From Aspergillus flavus (Eukaryota > Ascomycota > Eurotiomycetes > Eurotiales > Aspergillaceae), in the NCBI RefSeq assembly GCF_009017415.1, contig NC_092404.1:124001-188000 (forward strand): a DNA stretch of 64,000 bases. Direction: 5' to 3'. The notes under the pieces were generated by a model that saw only the letters and a list, made by a program, of their open reading frames with translations, had not been told where the DNA came from and ran no database searches. This document shows positions 36,632 through 47,459 of this stretch, piece after piece. Each line of letters begins with the position of its first letter. Position 1 is the first letter of the stretch. The translations under genes and the position numbers were made by a program.

Positions 36632-36662
36632 GAAAAGAAAAGAAAAGAAAACAAAACAAAAG
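36632..36662 (+). repeat. AAAAG-type microsatellite
   Basis: Imperfect tandem AAAAG/AAAAC units lie about 50 bases before the aminotransferase start, in its 5' leader or core promoter. Confidence 0.8.
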
Positions 36663-36709
36663 AAGAGAACTTTGAAACTCGTATCCCGACGAGATCAGCA
36701 TTCACCATC

Positions 36710-38058
36710 ATGACTTTCCCACCCGCACCAGCAGCGAATATTGGTCCGTACCCCATTCGAGCGTATACAGGTTGGATGGAGACTAACGATAGCTGCGGAA
36801 TAGATTGGACCAAGTTAGGGCTCGCGGTGACGGATATGGGTAAGAGAGGATCCCACTATGGACCCGCACGAAGAAACCAGGAATAAAACGCTCACATTCT
36901 TCTATCCTAGTCAATGGCCATGTGGAGTCGACCTATTCCGTTACGACTGGGGAGTGGACATCGCCCAAATTCGTGGAGGATCCGTATCTTCGCATTCATG
37001 GTTTGGCCCCGGCCCTCAACTATGGGCAACAGGTGTATGAAGGATTGAAAGGTGAGCCTTTGGTATCCCCACACGGGATTCTGCCCTGAATATCTAATAA
37101 TAGAGTAAATTAGCCTACCGATCGGCAACTGACCAGATCCTTCTCTTTCGGCCACGATTCCATGCGGCGCGCATGCAACACTCGGCAGAGGTGGTGTCCA
37201 TTCCTGCTGTGCCCACGGACCACTTTCTCGAGTGCGTGAATCTGGCGGTCGCGAGAAACGCCGAGTGGGTCCCTCCTCACGCGAGCGGCGCCGCCTTGTA
37301 TGTGCGCCCTGTGCTCTTGGGCTCCGCCGCCCATTTCGCACTGACCCCTCCTGCCGAATTTACCTTCTGCGTATATGTACAGCCTTTTAGCACCTATCAC
37401 GGCATTGCGCCCCTACCCGCGGTCGTTCTCGAAGACTTCGATCGGGCCGCACCCCGCGGAACTGGCCACGCGAAGATCGGAGGCAATTATGCCCCCGTCA
37501 TGAAGTGGTCGGAAAAGGCCAAGAAGGAGGGATTCCCTATGACCCTGCATCTGGACAGTGCCACTCATTCCGAAATTGATGAGTTTTCCACCTCCGGATT
37601 TCTGGGGGCGAGAATGGACGGGGATAAGCCCGTGTTGGTGGTCCCCAAGAGTGACTATATCATTGGGAGTGTGACGTCCGATAGTTGTATGCAGATTGCT
37701 CGGTCCTTGGGATGGACTGTCGAGCATCGCTCGGTACGAACCTCCTGGCTCCATTCCGATCGAGTCCATGACTGACAGTACTTTGTAGGTCAAATACGAG
37801 GAACTCGCGACCTTTAAAGAGGTGATGGCCGTCGGCACTGCTGCCGCTCTGGTTCCTATTCGATCCATTACCCGGAAGTCGCGCGACGACCATTTCGTCT
37901 ACACCGAGGAGAAGTCTGCTGGTCCGGTCTGTCAGCAGCTCTATGCCGCGCTCACTAAGATCCAGCGTGGTGAGGCTGAGGATCAGTTTGGATGGCGTGA
38001 AGAGGTTAAGGGCACATCTGATGTGGGTTCTTCTGGTTCTTTCTGTATCATTATGTAA
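36710..38058 (+). CDS. Branched-chain aminotransferase-like (fold-type IV PLP) enzyme, TOXF/APF4-type
   Basis: Four exons, 36710-36839, 36911-37051, 37114-37733 and 37789-38058, total 1161 bases and give 386 residues. Class IV landmarks are visible in order: LAPALNYGQQVYEGLKAYR near the N-terminus, YVRPVLLGSA, the region GTGHAKIGGNYAP with the PLP-binding lysine, EIDEFSTSGF, and DYIIGSVTSDS. BCATs move an amino group from glutamate to 2-oxo acids. In HC-toxin and apicidin clusters a BCAT (TOXF, APF4) is thought to aminate the 2-oxo fatty acid, and the same role is inferred here. The protein is close to usual BCAT length. The last ~15 residues (SDVGSSGSFCIIM) look non-conserved, so the true C-terminus may use another splice. 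Confidence 0.9.
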
Positions 38059-38716
38059 ATATGTTCGTATATGAGGAATGTCTAGCGGTTCTAATTTTCA
38101 CACTACAAATTGACAGAATGCCGTATCCAAAAGTGAAAGCACGCTTAGAATGTAAGTGTAACTATGCGGAATAAGGGTGAAGAGGTCATGCTCATCGTGA
38201 ATATAGGCTCTTCGACGTATGCTGCCGGTTGGAGATTCACACAGGGCTGGGGCTGGTGTCTGAATTGCTCTCGCCTTTCTCGGTCTGATACGGAATAGTA
38301 ATACAATAATGACAGTTGTAGTTTTACAAGGAACTTCAGATAAGTTTGATAATTTTATTTCGTCGTTGCATTTTGTTTGACACCTCTCTCTCTCTTCTAT
38401 TGATTATTTTTGTTTATTATTTTTATTTTGTATTTTATTTTCTTTCTCTCTCTTCTTCTCTCCCTTTCTCCCTTATTTGTTCTTTTTCTTTCCTTCTTTT
38501 TTTTCTGTCTTCAATTTGAATTTCTTTATCTCCCTCTTTTCTTCCTTTGATTGCTAGGTGCATGGAAGACAGATTTACCCAAGTATGCAGATCCAAAACG
38601 CAAAATATCCAATTTCATTCTCAGCAGACACCTCCCAGGGCCCTCGAGATACTTCTTAAAAATACATACACGTCGTAACATTCTCCAATCTCACTCCCAA
38701 CAGTAACAGAGACCCC
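38059..38716. other. Convergent intergenic region with a long polypyrimidine tract
   Basis: This lies between the 3' ends of the aminotransferase and the P450. Bases from about 38380 to 38545 are strongly C/T-rich on the plus strand, hence A/G-rich in P450 read-through RNA. No gene seen. Confidence 0.6.
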
Positions 38717-40573
38717 CTACCGGAAAGAAACCTGCACGATGGGACCGTCCTTCGCAGCCGTGACATGATCGCGCAGCTGATATTCACCCTCACGCTGTCT
38801 TCCAGCACCCATATCCACATGTCCACCCCCAACCTTCTCATCCTCACCCGGGGCGCTACGGAACTCATACTTCGACAGCATATAAGCCATGGTCAACATC
38901 AGCTCCGTCCAAGCCAATCCCTTCCCCAAACAGCTCCGCGGTCCAATGGAGAAGGGGCTGAAAGCCGACCGTGCGAGCTGCACCTTTTCGGGCACGGGGT
39001 CGAGCCAGCGATCGGGACGGTACTCAAAGGGCTCTGGGTAGTAGTCTGGGTTGTGCTGGATGGCGTAGATGCAGGTACCCACGTCGTAGCCGCGTGGGAC
39101 AACCTGCCCGTCGATGATAACTCCATCGTCAAGGACTTCGCGCCAGAGGGAGCTACTGGCGGGTGGAGACATACGCAGACTCTCGTCGATACATGCGCGC
39201 AAGATCACGCAGTTGTTTAGGGCGGGCCCGAGGGCGACGTCGTCGGGACCCGGGAATGCGGCGCGAACTTCCTCCTTGGCTTTTTCGTACCATTCCCGGT
39301 TGCGGCAGAGGTAGAAGAAGGTCGAAGCGATGGCGGTGGAGGATGTGTCGGATCCTTGGTAGTGTTAGGCAAAGGAATAAGAAGAAATGGGGGAGATGGA
39401 AGAAAATCTTACCGGCAACAATCATGGTGGTACTTTCAGCGCCAATCTCTGCAGGTGTAAATCCCTGTTGCGTCTCCGGATCGACAGCATCCAGCAAGAA
39501 TGAAAACGCATCGTGGCGTTTCAAGGGCTTTGCGGACATGCGCTTCTTGAGAAGAATATTGACGAAGCGAATGAACGCATTCCGGCCCTGAATCGCTTGA
39601 GGGAATAGCCAACGGTCGAGACGGCGTGTGGATAATTCACCAGCTTGGGATAGGACTCCAGTACGCACGTTCGAATCCTCAATGCACTTGACGATCTCCC
39701 GGTTTTTGGGACTGCCAATGAGATCAAAGCTTTCACCGAAAATGATTCCGGACATGATGTCGAAGGTGAGATAGTTTGCTGGGAGGAACGTCAAAATCTC
39801 GGCCTTCGCTAGGAGTGGGAAGGACGATACATACACCATTTTCCCATATTCTGCGGACTAGACCATTCACCAGCTTTTCCGCCCGAGATATCCTTGGCCA
39901 GCTCGTCGCAGAACTTGCGTACAAGACTCATGATGGTCCCTTCAAAACCACGCAGGGCGGCATCTCCAAAGCCCTGTCCAATTATGCGTCGCTTGCGACC
40001 GTGTTGCTTTTTATCAATGAGGGTGAGTGTGTTGGGAGCGCGATGAACCATGGCGCCATAGGCGGCCGACTTCTGGAAGCTTTTGCTGTATGCATAGATC
40101 TCTGAGAGGTTCGATGATCCGGTTAGTGGTTTTTTTCAGTGATCCGGAGCTTGAAAAGAGACAAACCCTTCAGGCCGGTATTGGTATTGAACAGCACACG
40201 ATTTGGTGCATATCGAACATAGTTTCCTGTCGTATCATCCGTCAGAGAATGCTGCGTCATGGTAGAACAGAAGGGTAGTATAGCTACCATATTTCTCATG
40301 GCAGCGCATCATGTCAATGTGCAGGTCCCCTTTCCAGGCATAGTACCCTCCATAGAGGTTGGTCACTTTGGCCAGCAAAGGACCCGGATACTTCGCAAGG
40401 GGATGGAACCAGATACGGTAGATGCAGATAGCAAGCACCTGACAAACTCGTCAGTGAGGATCCTATCCTCGTTAGGGCCGGAAGCAAGGGCTCACGTAGG
40501 CCAGCAATGCAACGGGCACAGCCGTCACATAGGCGAAGAGAGGCACATGTCTCAGCAGCGCGACTGCCTGCAT
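38717..40573 (-). CDS. Cytochrome P450 monooxygenase, 519 residues
   Basis: Six exons, 40573-40496, 40438-40288, 40226-40167, 40101-39835, 39778-39413 and 39354-38717, total 1560 bases. An N-terminal membrane anchor is followed by IWFHPLAKYPGPLLAK, the proline-rich hinge. The I-helix oxygen-binding stretch is AGSDTSST, the K-helix ExxR is ESLR, and the heme loop is FSIGPRSCLG with the ligand cysteine. Length and motifs are complete. It resembles the benzoate-hydroxylase-like or isotrichodermin-hydroxylase-like P450s of fungal secondary metabolism and should sit on the ER. It is divergent from FAS alpha across a 707-base promoter. A likely job is oxidising the FAS-derived chain, either at C-2 to allow transamination or near the chain end as in apicidin-type residues (inference). 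Confidence 0.92.
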
Positions 40574-41280
40574 GATGGTAATTGATCGATTCGATACTAA
40601 GTGGATGACTGAATGATTGATAGTTCATGGACTTGGGCGTAAAAGGTCATGATGGCAATTCAGGCCAAATAAGTCCGGCGAAAAGGCATGGTGATAGCAG
40701 AAGCACAAGGCAGGAGGTGCCTCACAACCTCGGTGGTGAGGTGAACGCATCGTGCAATGTCATCTACATTGTATGATTCTGGGTCCAAGAGCCACCGTCT
40801 GACAAGGACAGAGATAAATTTAGATCACCGTTCCTGATCATCAAAACCTGGGGGTTTCAGAATGTCGGGCGGATCCTGCGACTTGGGGGCCGATGCCAGC
40901 AGTTGTCAGTCAGCATAAGCCCTAAAGCTATTCGACTATAGAGGTAAGCATGCAGTGTGAGCCACTAGCGCGGTTCGCCTTGGAGCTGGATCACTCAACT
41001 TTATTCAATTGATCGCTGCTGCTGCTGCATGAGTGAGATATGGGTGGTTTTTCCTTTCTCACGATTCGCCTCAGCCCCGAAACACTCCGCCACGTGTGAA
41101 GTAAGCTCTCGGTTGTTGCTGACATGGACTATACTGAATCCCGAGTATTATGGCCTCGGAAAGGGTCACCATGCACACGTAATATGATAGATCCTAGTGG
41201 TTGAGTCTCTTTTAAGTACTGGCGCCGGTCGACCAAAGTCACCCCACTGTGAATGACATTGATACCCAAACAACTTTGCC
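40574..41280. promoter_or_regulatory. Divergent promoter of the P450 and FAS alpha
   Basis: This 707-base interval holds TTCTCACGAT at 41056-41065 and TGAGTGAGAT at 41030-41039. They match 8 of 10 and 9 of 10 positions of the tox-box on opposite strands, 16 bases apart and about 220 bases before FAS alpha. Shared control of both genes is plausible. Confidence 0.5.
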
Positions 41281-44200
41281 ATGTCTGCCACAATGCAGCC
41301 GGAAGTCGAGCAGCAGCTTGCATATGTGCTCTTGATTGAGCTGTTGGCGTGAGTGTTGCTTCTTATGTCTTCCGACCGATCATGGCGATATCTGACCAAG
41401 GAAAAAATCACTTGTAGGCATCAGTTTGCGTCGCCAGTCCAATGGTAAGTCCTCGTCTTGATATCCTTAAAAGAATGATCGACTAACAACACTCTGTAAC
41501 ACAGGATTGAAACCCAAGATGGACTCATCACAGAGCAGAATGTTGAACGGTTCATCGAAATCGGCCCGGCAGATATCCTCACCGGCATGCTCCGAAAGAC
41601 TGTCGGTCAACAGTACAAATCCCAAGATGCCGCACGACATATGACACGAAAGCTACTCTCTTACGCCCAGAATGCAGACGAAATACAGTATATCTCGGGC
41701 TCATCAACAGCGACAAGCCGGCCAGCTGTCAAGCCTCACCCGTTATTGTCACAGGGGCCGTCGGCGTCCAGTAAGACTGCGGAAACTACACCCCCAGCCC
41801 CGGCTGAAACTCAGATCAATACTGCGCCGGCCCCTGTTGCCAAAGTAGCGATGGTTGCGGATGCTCCTGTACAGGCGAAGGATATTGTTATCGCCATCAT
41901 TGCACAAAAGCTGAGAAAGAGCCACGCTGAAGTAGCAACAGATAAAACAATCAAGCTATTAGTGAGCGGTATAGTTCTCCCTCTTACCCTTCCATTATAC
42001 TCACTACAGCTGCTGATGACCCAAATATAGGCCGATCGACCTTGGAGAATGAGATCGTGGGCGACCTCGACGCCGAGTTCGGATCCCTTCCCGAGAGGGC
42101 GGAAGAGCTAGGATTAGAGGAACTATGCAATACTCTACAATCTGGCGCAGCCTTCTCAGGACAGCTGGGTAAGGTATCCACAGGGATTGTGTCCCGTGTC
42201 TTTGCACAAAAGCTTCCTGCTGGTTTCTCTAGCGGTGATGCTCGTGATTATCTACAGACTAGATGGGGTCTAGGGGCCGGACGTCAGGACTCGGTATTCT
42301 TGCGAGCAAGCACAGCCCAGACATCCTCTCGATTGGCAAGTTCGGGAGAAGCACAGTCATTTTTTGATCAGATAGTGCAGCAGTATGCTACAGACAACGG
42401 CCTCAGCCTGTCTGCATCCGCGCCGGCCGCGGAGGCTGCGGCAGTGTCGGCTCCAGTGGACAGCAAGGCTCTCGGCCTGGTGAAGAAAGATCAGGAACGG
42501 CTCCGAAAGGCGCAGATGGAACTCTATGCACGACTGCTTGGAAAGGATCTAGGCCACGATGCGCGAGAAGCGCTCAAGGCACAACTGGCGACCGTCAAGC
42601 TGCAGGAGCAGCTGGACTTCATCACCGCCGAGGTGGGCGATGTCTTTATCTCAGGTATCCGTCCATTATGGGCAGCTGCAAAGGTGCGACGCTACAACTC
42701 CAGCTGGAACTGGGTGTTGCAAGATACATTGCATCTTTTCCACCGGATTCTGCGAGGGAACTTTGGCAATGCCGATTTCCCTAAATACAGCAACGCTATC
42801 GCCAACCGATCCAGTCCTCGCCTACTGCAAATGATCAAGTATTTGTCGAACAGCCCGTGCTCTCTCTGGGGCACTCGTTTCCCAGAGGCCAAAACCGTGA
42901 TGCGTCGCTTGGTAGACCTTTGTGAGAAGCCTCGCGCGCCTCGATTCGAGCCGCTGGCCGCGAACTACGATGCCTTTATCAAGGGGCCTAGCACTACGGT
43001 GGATGAGAATGGTCATATCAAGTACCGCGAGGTCCCTCGCGGTGGATCACCCGTCATCGCATCGATTCACATCAAAACCCAGCGACACTCGACCTGGCTG
43101 ACCGACCGCTCCGTGACGGCACTGTATCTGGACGAGGTGCAATCATCCTGGAATGACGGCATCACATTCATCAACAAGTGTGTCCTCATGACTGGAGTGA
43201 GCATTGGGTCCATTGGAGCTGAAATTTTGAAAGGCCTCCTGAGTGGTGGAGCCAAGGTTGTCGTCACCACCAGCAGCTATTCCTCTGCCACAACTCGGTT
43301 CTACCAACGTCTCTACGTTGAACACGGTTCGCGAGGATCCGAACTGATTGTCGCTCCGTTTAATCAAGGAAGTCAGCATGATCTCGACGGACTTGTCGAG
43401 TACATCTACACGTCAGGCACTGGCCTGGGCTGGGATTTGGACCACGTTGTTCCATTCGCTGCGATCTCCGAGGCTGGCCGGGAGATTGACAACATTGATG
43501 CCAAATCCGAACTGGCTCACCGAATCATGCTCACCAATACCCTCCGTTTGCTGGGAGCCATCAAGAAACAGAAACAGCTTCGGGGATACCGCACCCGGCC
43601 GACTCAGGTCATTCTGCCCCTTTCGCCCAACCACGGCGCGTTTGGCAACGATGGTCTGTACGGCGAGTCGAAGATTGCCCTCGAGTCCTTGTTTGAGAAA
43701 TGGCACTCGGAGAGCTGGTCGACGTACCTGTCCATCTGCGGTGCGGTCATTGGTTGGACGCGTGGCACCGGTCTGATGGCCGATAACAACATTGTCGCGG
43801 CAGGAATTGAGCGTCATGGAGTGCAGACCTTCTCCACGGCCGAGATGGGGGCATATATCCTGGTGCTTATGACTCGGAAGCTTGCCAACCAATGCAACGT
43901 ACAGCCACTGTATGCCGATCTGACCGGCGGTCTGAACACGATTCCGAATCTGAGAGCCACTTTGGATAAGGTTCGGCGCGAGATTGTCGATAAAAGTGCC
44001 ATGCGCACCGTCCTCGCGCGGGAGCAAGCTGCTGAGCAGAAGCTCACTACGTGCAGTTCTCCAACGACCCCGGAGAAGGGAGCACGAACGCGCCTGGCGA
44101 ATATTCGGTTCTCATTCCCCGCTCTGCCCGATGCGAAGACCGAAGTCGACCCCCTGCGAGCAAACTTGATGGGCATGGCAGATTTGGAGCGCATTGTGGT

Positions 44201-46422
44201 GGTCACAGGCTTTTCAGAGGTCGGCCCGTACGGCAACTCTCGGACTCGCTGGCAAATGGAGGCCACTGGGCGTTTGTCCTTGGAAGGGTGTATTGAGATG
44301 GCATGGATCATGGGACTCATCAAGCACCATGACGGCCCGCTGGACGGGAAACACTTCACCGGCTGGGTGGACGCCAAGACAAAGAAGCCCGTGCAGGACA
44401 TGGACGTCAAAGCTCGGTATGAAGAGCATATCCTCAATCATACCGGAATCCGACTGGTGGAGCCAGACCTGGATCCTAGCGAACCACCAGGCAAGAGACG
44501 GCTCCTACAAGAGGTCGTGCTCGAGGAAGATCTACCGCCCTTTGAAGTCTCTCCTGAGGTGGCGGAGCAGCTCATCAACGAGCATGGGGAGAATCTGGTT
44601 GATATCTCGCCCCAGGGAGAACAGTGTGTCGTCAACCTGAAAAAAGGTGTAGTGTTGATGATCCCCAAGGCTCTGCAGTACCAGCATGCGGTTGCGGGGC
44701 AGGTCCCTACCGGCTGGGATGCACGCGCCTACGGCATACCGGAAGACATTGTCGCCCAGGTTGACCGTGGAACCCTGTTCACCTTGGTCAGCACCATGGA
44801 GGCGCTTGTGGCCTCGGGAATCACCGACCCCTACGAGCTATACCAGTATATCCATCTCTCCGAGTTCGGCAATTGCATTGGCTCAGGTCTTGGTGGTGTG
44901 CACTCGTTGAAGAAGATGTTCCGGGATCGGTATCTGGATAAGGATGTACAGAAGGACATTCTCCAGGAAACATTTATAAACACCACCGCTGCCTGGGTCA
45001 ATATGCTGTTGATCTCCTCTGCTGGCCCCATCCGCACGTCGGTTGGTGCTTGTGCCACTTCGATTGAGTCTTTGGAAACTGGTTTTGAAACTATCGTCAC
45101 TGGGCGTGCTAAAATCTGTCTTGTCGGTGGATACGATGATATGACGCAGGCAGTAGCAGAGGAGTTTGCCAATATGAAAGCCACTACCAACCCCGAGGAA
45201 GAGGCCAAGAAGGGCAGGCTCCCGCAGGAGATGTCGCGACCCGCTGCAGAGAGCCGAAGCGGCTTCGTCGAGTCTCAGGGCAGTGGTGTTCAGGTTATCA
45301 CCTCGGCCCGCCTGGCCCTCGACTTGGGCCTGCCGATTCATGGTATTGTTGCCTGGGTGGGAACTGCCAGTGACAAGACAAGCCGGTCGGTGCCTGCACC
45401 GGGACAAGGCATCTTGACGAACGCGCGCGAGAAGCCCAACAGTCGATTCCCATCGCCACTGCTGGATATTCGTTACCGCAAGCGCCGTCTTGAGGCACGG
45501 TTGAAGCAAATCAATGAATCGGTTGACCTGGAGGTACAGATGCTTGAGGAGCAAATGACCCAAGATGGAGAGGTTCCAGAGGAACTCCAGGAAGAGCTCC
45601 AGAACCATAAGCGCTTCGTCGAAGGCGAAGCCGAGCGCCAGCGCAAGGAAGCGTTGAACACATTTGGTAATGAGTTCTGGAAGAATGAGTCCGCTATTTC
45701 TCCCGTTCGGGGTTCTTTGGCCGTTTTTGGTCTGACTATCGGTTCGTCATGCTTGCCTTTCCGCAGTAAATGTCTAGATTTCATGGACTGACCACCTACT
45801 AGATGATCTTGATTTCGTTTCCCTACACGGCACTAGCACTGTCATGAACGACAAGAACGAAGCCGCAGTGCTTGAAGCCCAAATGCGACACCTCGGCCGT
45901 GTACCCGGGAATCCTCTCTACGCTATCTCACAGAAGTATCTTACGGGTCATCCCAAGGGTGCCGCAGGAGCATGGATGCTGAATGGTGGCCTACAAGTGC
46001 TGGACACGGGCCTCATTCCTGGCAACCGCAACCTGGACAACGTTGATGGGAAGCTGCAAGATAACGAATACATTCTCTATCCCAACCGTAGCATCCAAAC
46101 CAAGGGATTGAAGGCATTCTCTGTGACATCTTTCGGTTTCGGGCAGAAGGGCGCGCAGGCCATCGTGGTGCACCCCCGGTATCTCTACGCTATGCTCGAG
46201 GATGGCGAATATCACGCATATCGGACGCGCCGTCTGACCAGATATCGGAAGGCATTCCGCTTCTTCCACCATGGGCTGGCCACAAATACCATGTTCGTGG
46301 CCAAGACCGAAGCTCCTTATCGACCAGACCAACAAAATGCGGTGTTATTGGATCCCACCGCGCGAATGCAGTCAAAGGAGTCGACGGAGTCAGTCGAGCC
46401 AACAATTGGGATTTCATTCTAA
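41281..46422 (+). CDS. Fatty acid synthase alpha subunit, dedicated to the peptide cluster, without a C-terminal phosphopantetheinyl transferase domain
   Basis: Five exons, 41281-41348, 41418-41444, 41505-41968, 42031-45741 and 45803-46422, total 4890 bases and give 1629 residues. The N-terminal family block ends in ELLAHQFASPVQWIETQD. Exons 3 and 4 join inside the acyl carrier domain to make VSGRSTLENEI, with the phosphopantetheine serine. A ketoreductase with an NAD(P) loop (LMTGVSIGSIGAEIL) follows. The ketosynthase has VGACAT (cysteine) plus LHGTST and GHPKGAAGAW (histidine region). Primary-metabolism alpha subunits have ~1850-1890 residues and end with a PPTase domain. This one stops about 250 residues earlier, right after the ketosynthase, so its carrier must be activated in trans. 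A second in-frame Met at 41293 fits the conserved family start slightly better. Confidence 0.95.
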
Positions 46423-47459
46423 GCCTTAATCTGCTTTTCTTTGTTTCTTTCTTCTCCCCCTTTCTTGGAACCATGCTCATTTCGTGGCAGTGTCCTTCCT
46501 ATCCTTGTAATTTGAGCGGTTTTTGTTTTTTACTCCGGGAACCAACGGAGCATCGCTGCGGGAGGAGCAACTGGGTACTTCTGTACATACTACCTGGCCA
46601 AGTAGTGGTAGTATTAGACTAGACTGATTGAAAAATTGACACCATATCCACTGACTTCGCGTCCCAAAAAGGTAGCCCGAGACCACGTGACCGGACCAAC
46701 ATTCGGATTCTTCTGCCATTGGTCGTGTCGCTCGGGAATTGATAGCCCTAACAGACAAACTAAAATCCCTCGCGTTAGATTCCTCCATTGTCTTTGGGGG
46801 ATAGTACCCAGAGTGCCCCACTGGGATGCAGCGGAGTTTACTCCGTAAGTCTTCATGAACAGGGATCGACCAGTTCCGACCCTGAAACCTGAGCTCGGGT
46901 GTTGCCATGGAGTCTTGGAAGAGAGCCTCATACAGACGACGACACGATAGCGCTCGCTACTGTTGTTGGGCGAAGCGAGGTGAATTGCTCATTGGAAGAG
47001 ATCTTGGGCTGAAGTCCCTGCTATGACCTCCTGCAGCCTCAACGTAATTTAACGGGGTCAACGGTACGATTGGCTGTAACCCTTCGCAGGGGAGGTTGGG
47101 GACACTCAAACTTTGCATCATACCATTCGGTGTGGCAGATAATCCTGGTCTATATCTCTGGAGCACTGCCCAACTTTGACCTTTCTCTTTGTTAGACAGG
47201 CAGCCGCAATCAAACCTCTAAGAATACCCCGGGAACTTGGCGCCAGCTGAGCCAGCCCTACTGTGGATCAGCCCTGTGTGGATAACGGCCTAGATAGCGC
47301 CACTGGAGGTCAACAAAGAAGATCAGCTCGAGTTATCTGGTCCATCCAGCTCAACCAATTCGCTGCCTACCTGCCCAGGTTTATAAATTCAAGCTTGGAA
47401 CCGCCCAGTCGACGATCCCACAGACAATCATCGTTCCCGTCTTTACTCCTACAGTCAAG
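46423..47459. other. Intergenic region between FAS alpha and the aspartic protease
   Basis: About 1 kb with no supportable gene. It includes a perfect inverted repeat CGGAGT-TT-ACTCCG at 46832-46845 and, near its end, promoter elements of the protease. Confidence 0.55.
47355..47387 (+). promoter_or_regulatory. CCAAT and TATA elements of the aspartic protease gene
   Basis: CCAAT at 47355-47359 and TATAAA at 47382-47387 lie about 100 and 75 bases before the protease start codon, a normal core-promoter spacing. Confidence 0.5.

Larger units (their letters stand above)
35976..36709. promoter_or_regulatory. Divergent promoter of the ankyrin protein and the aminotransferase
   Basis: This 734-base interval between genes read away from each other holds a full tox-box match at 36311-36320 and an AAAAG microsatellite at 36632-36662 close to the aminotransferase start. 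No clear TATA box. Confidence 0.6.

Noticed and set aside
45742..45802. Truncated FAS alpha ending at 45791
   Set aside because: An intron at 45742-45802 joins to DDLDFVSLHGTST, the ketosynthase histidine region, so the protein continues to 46422.
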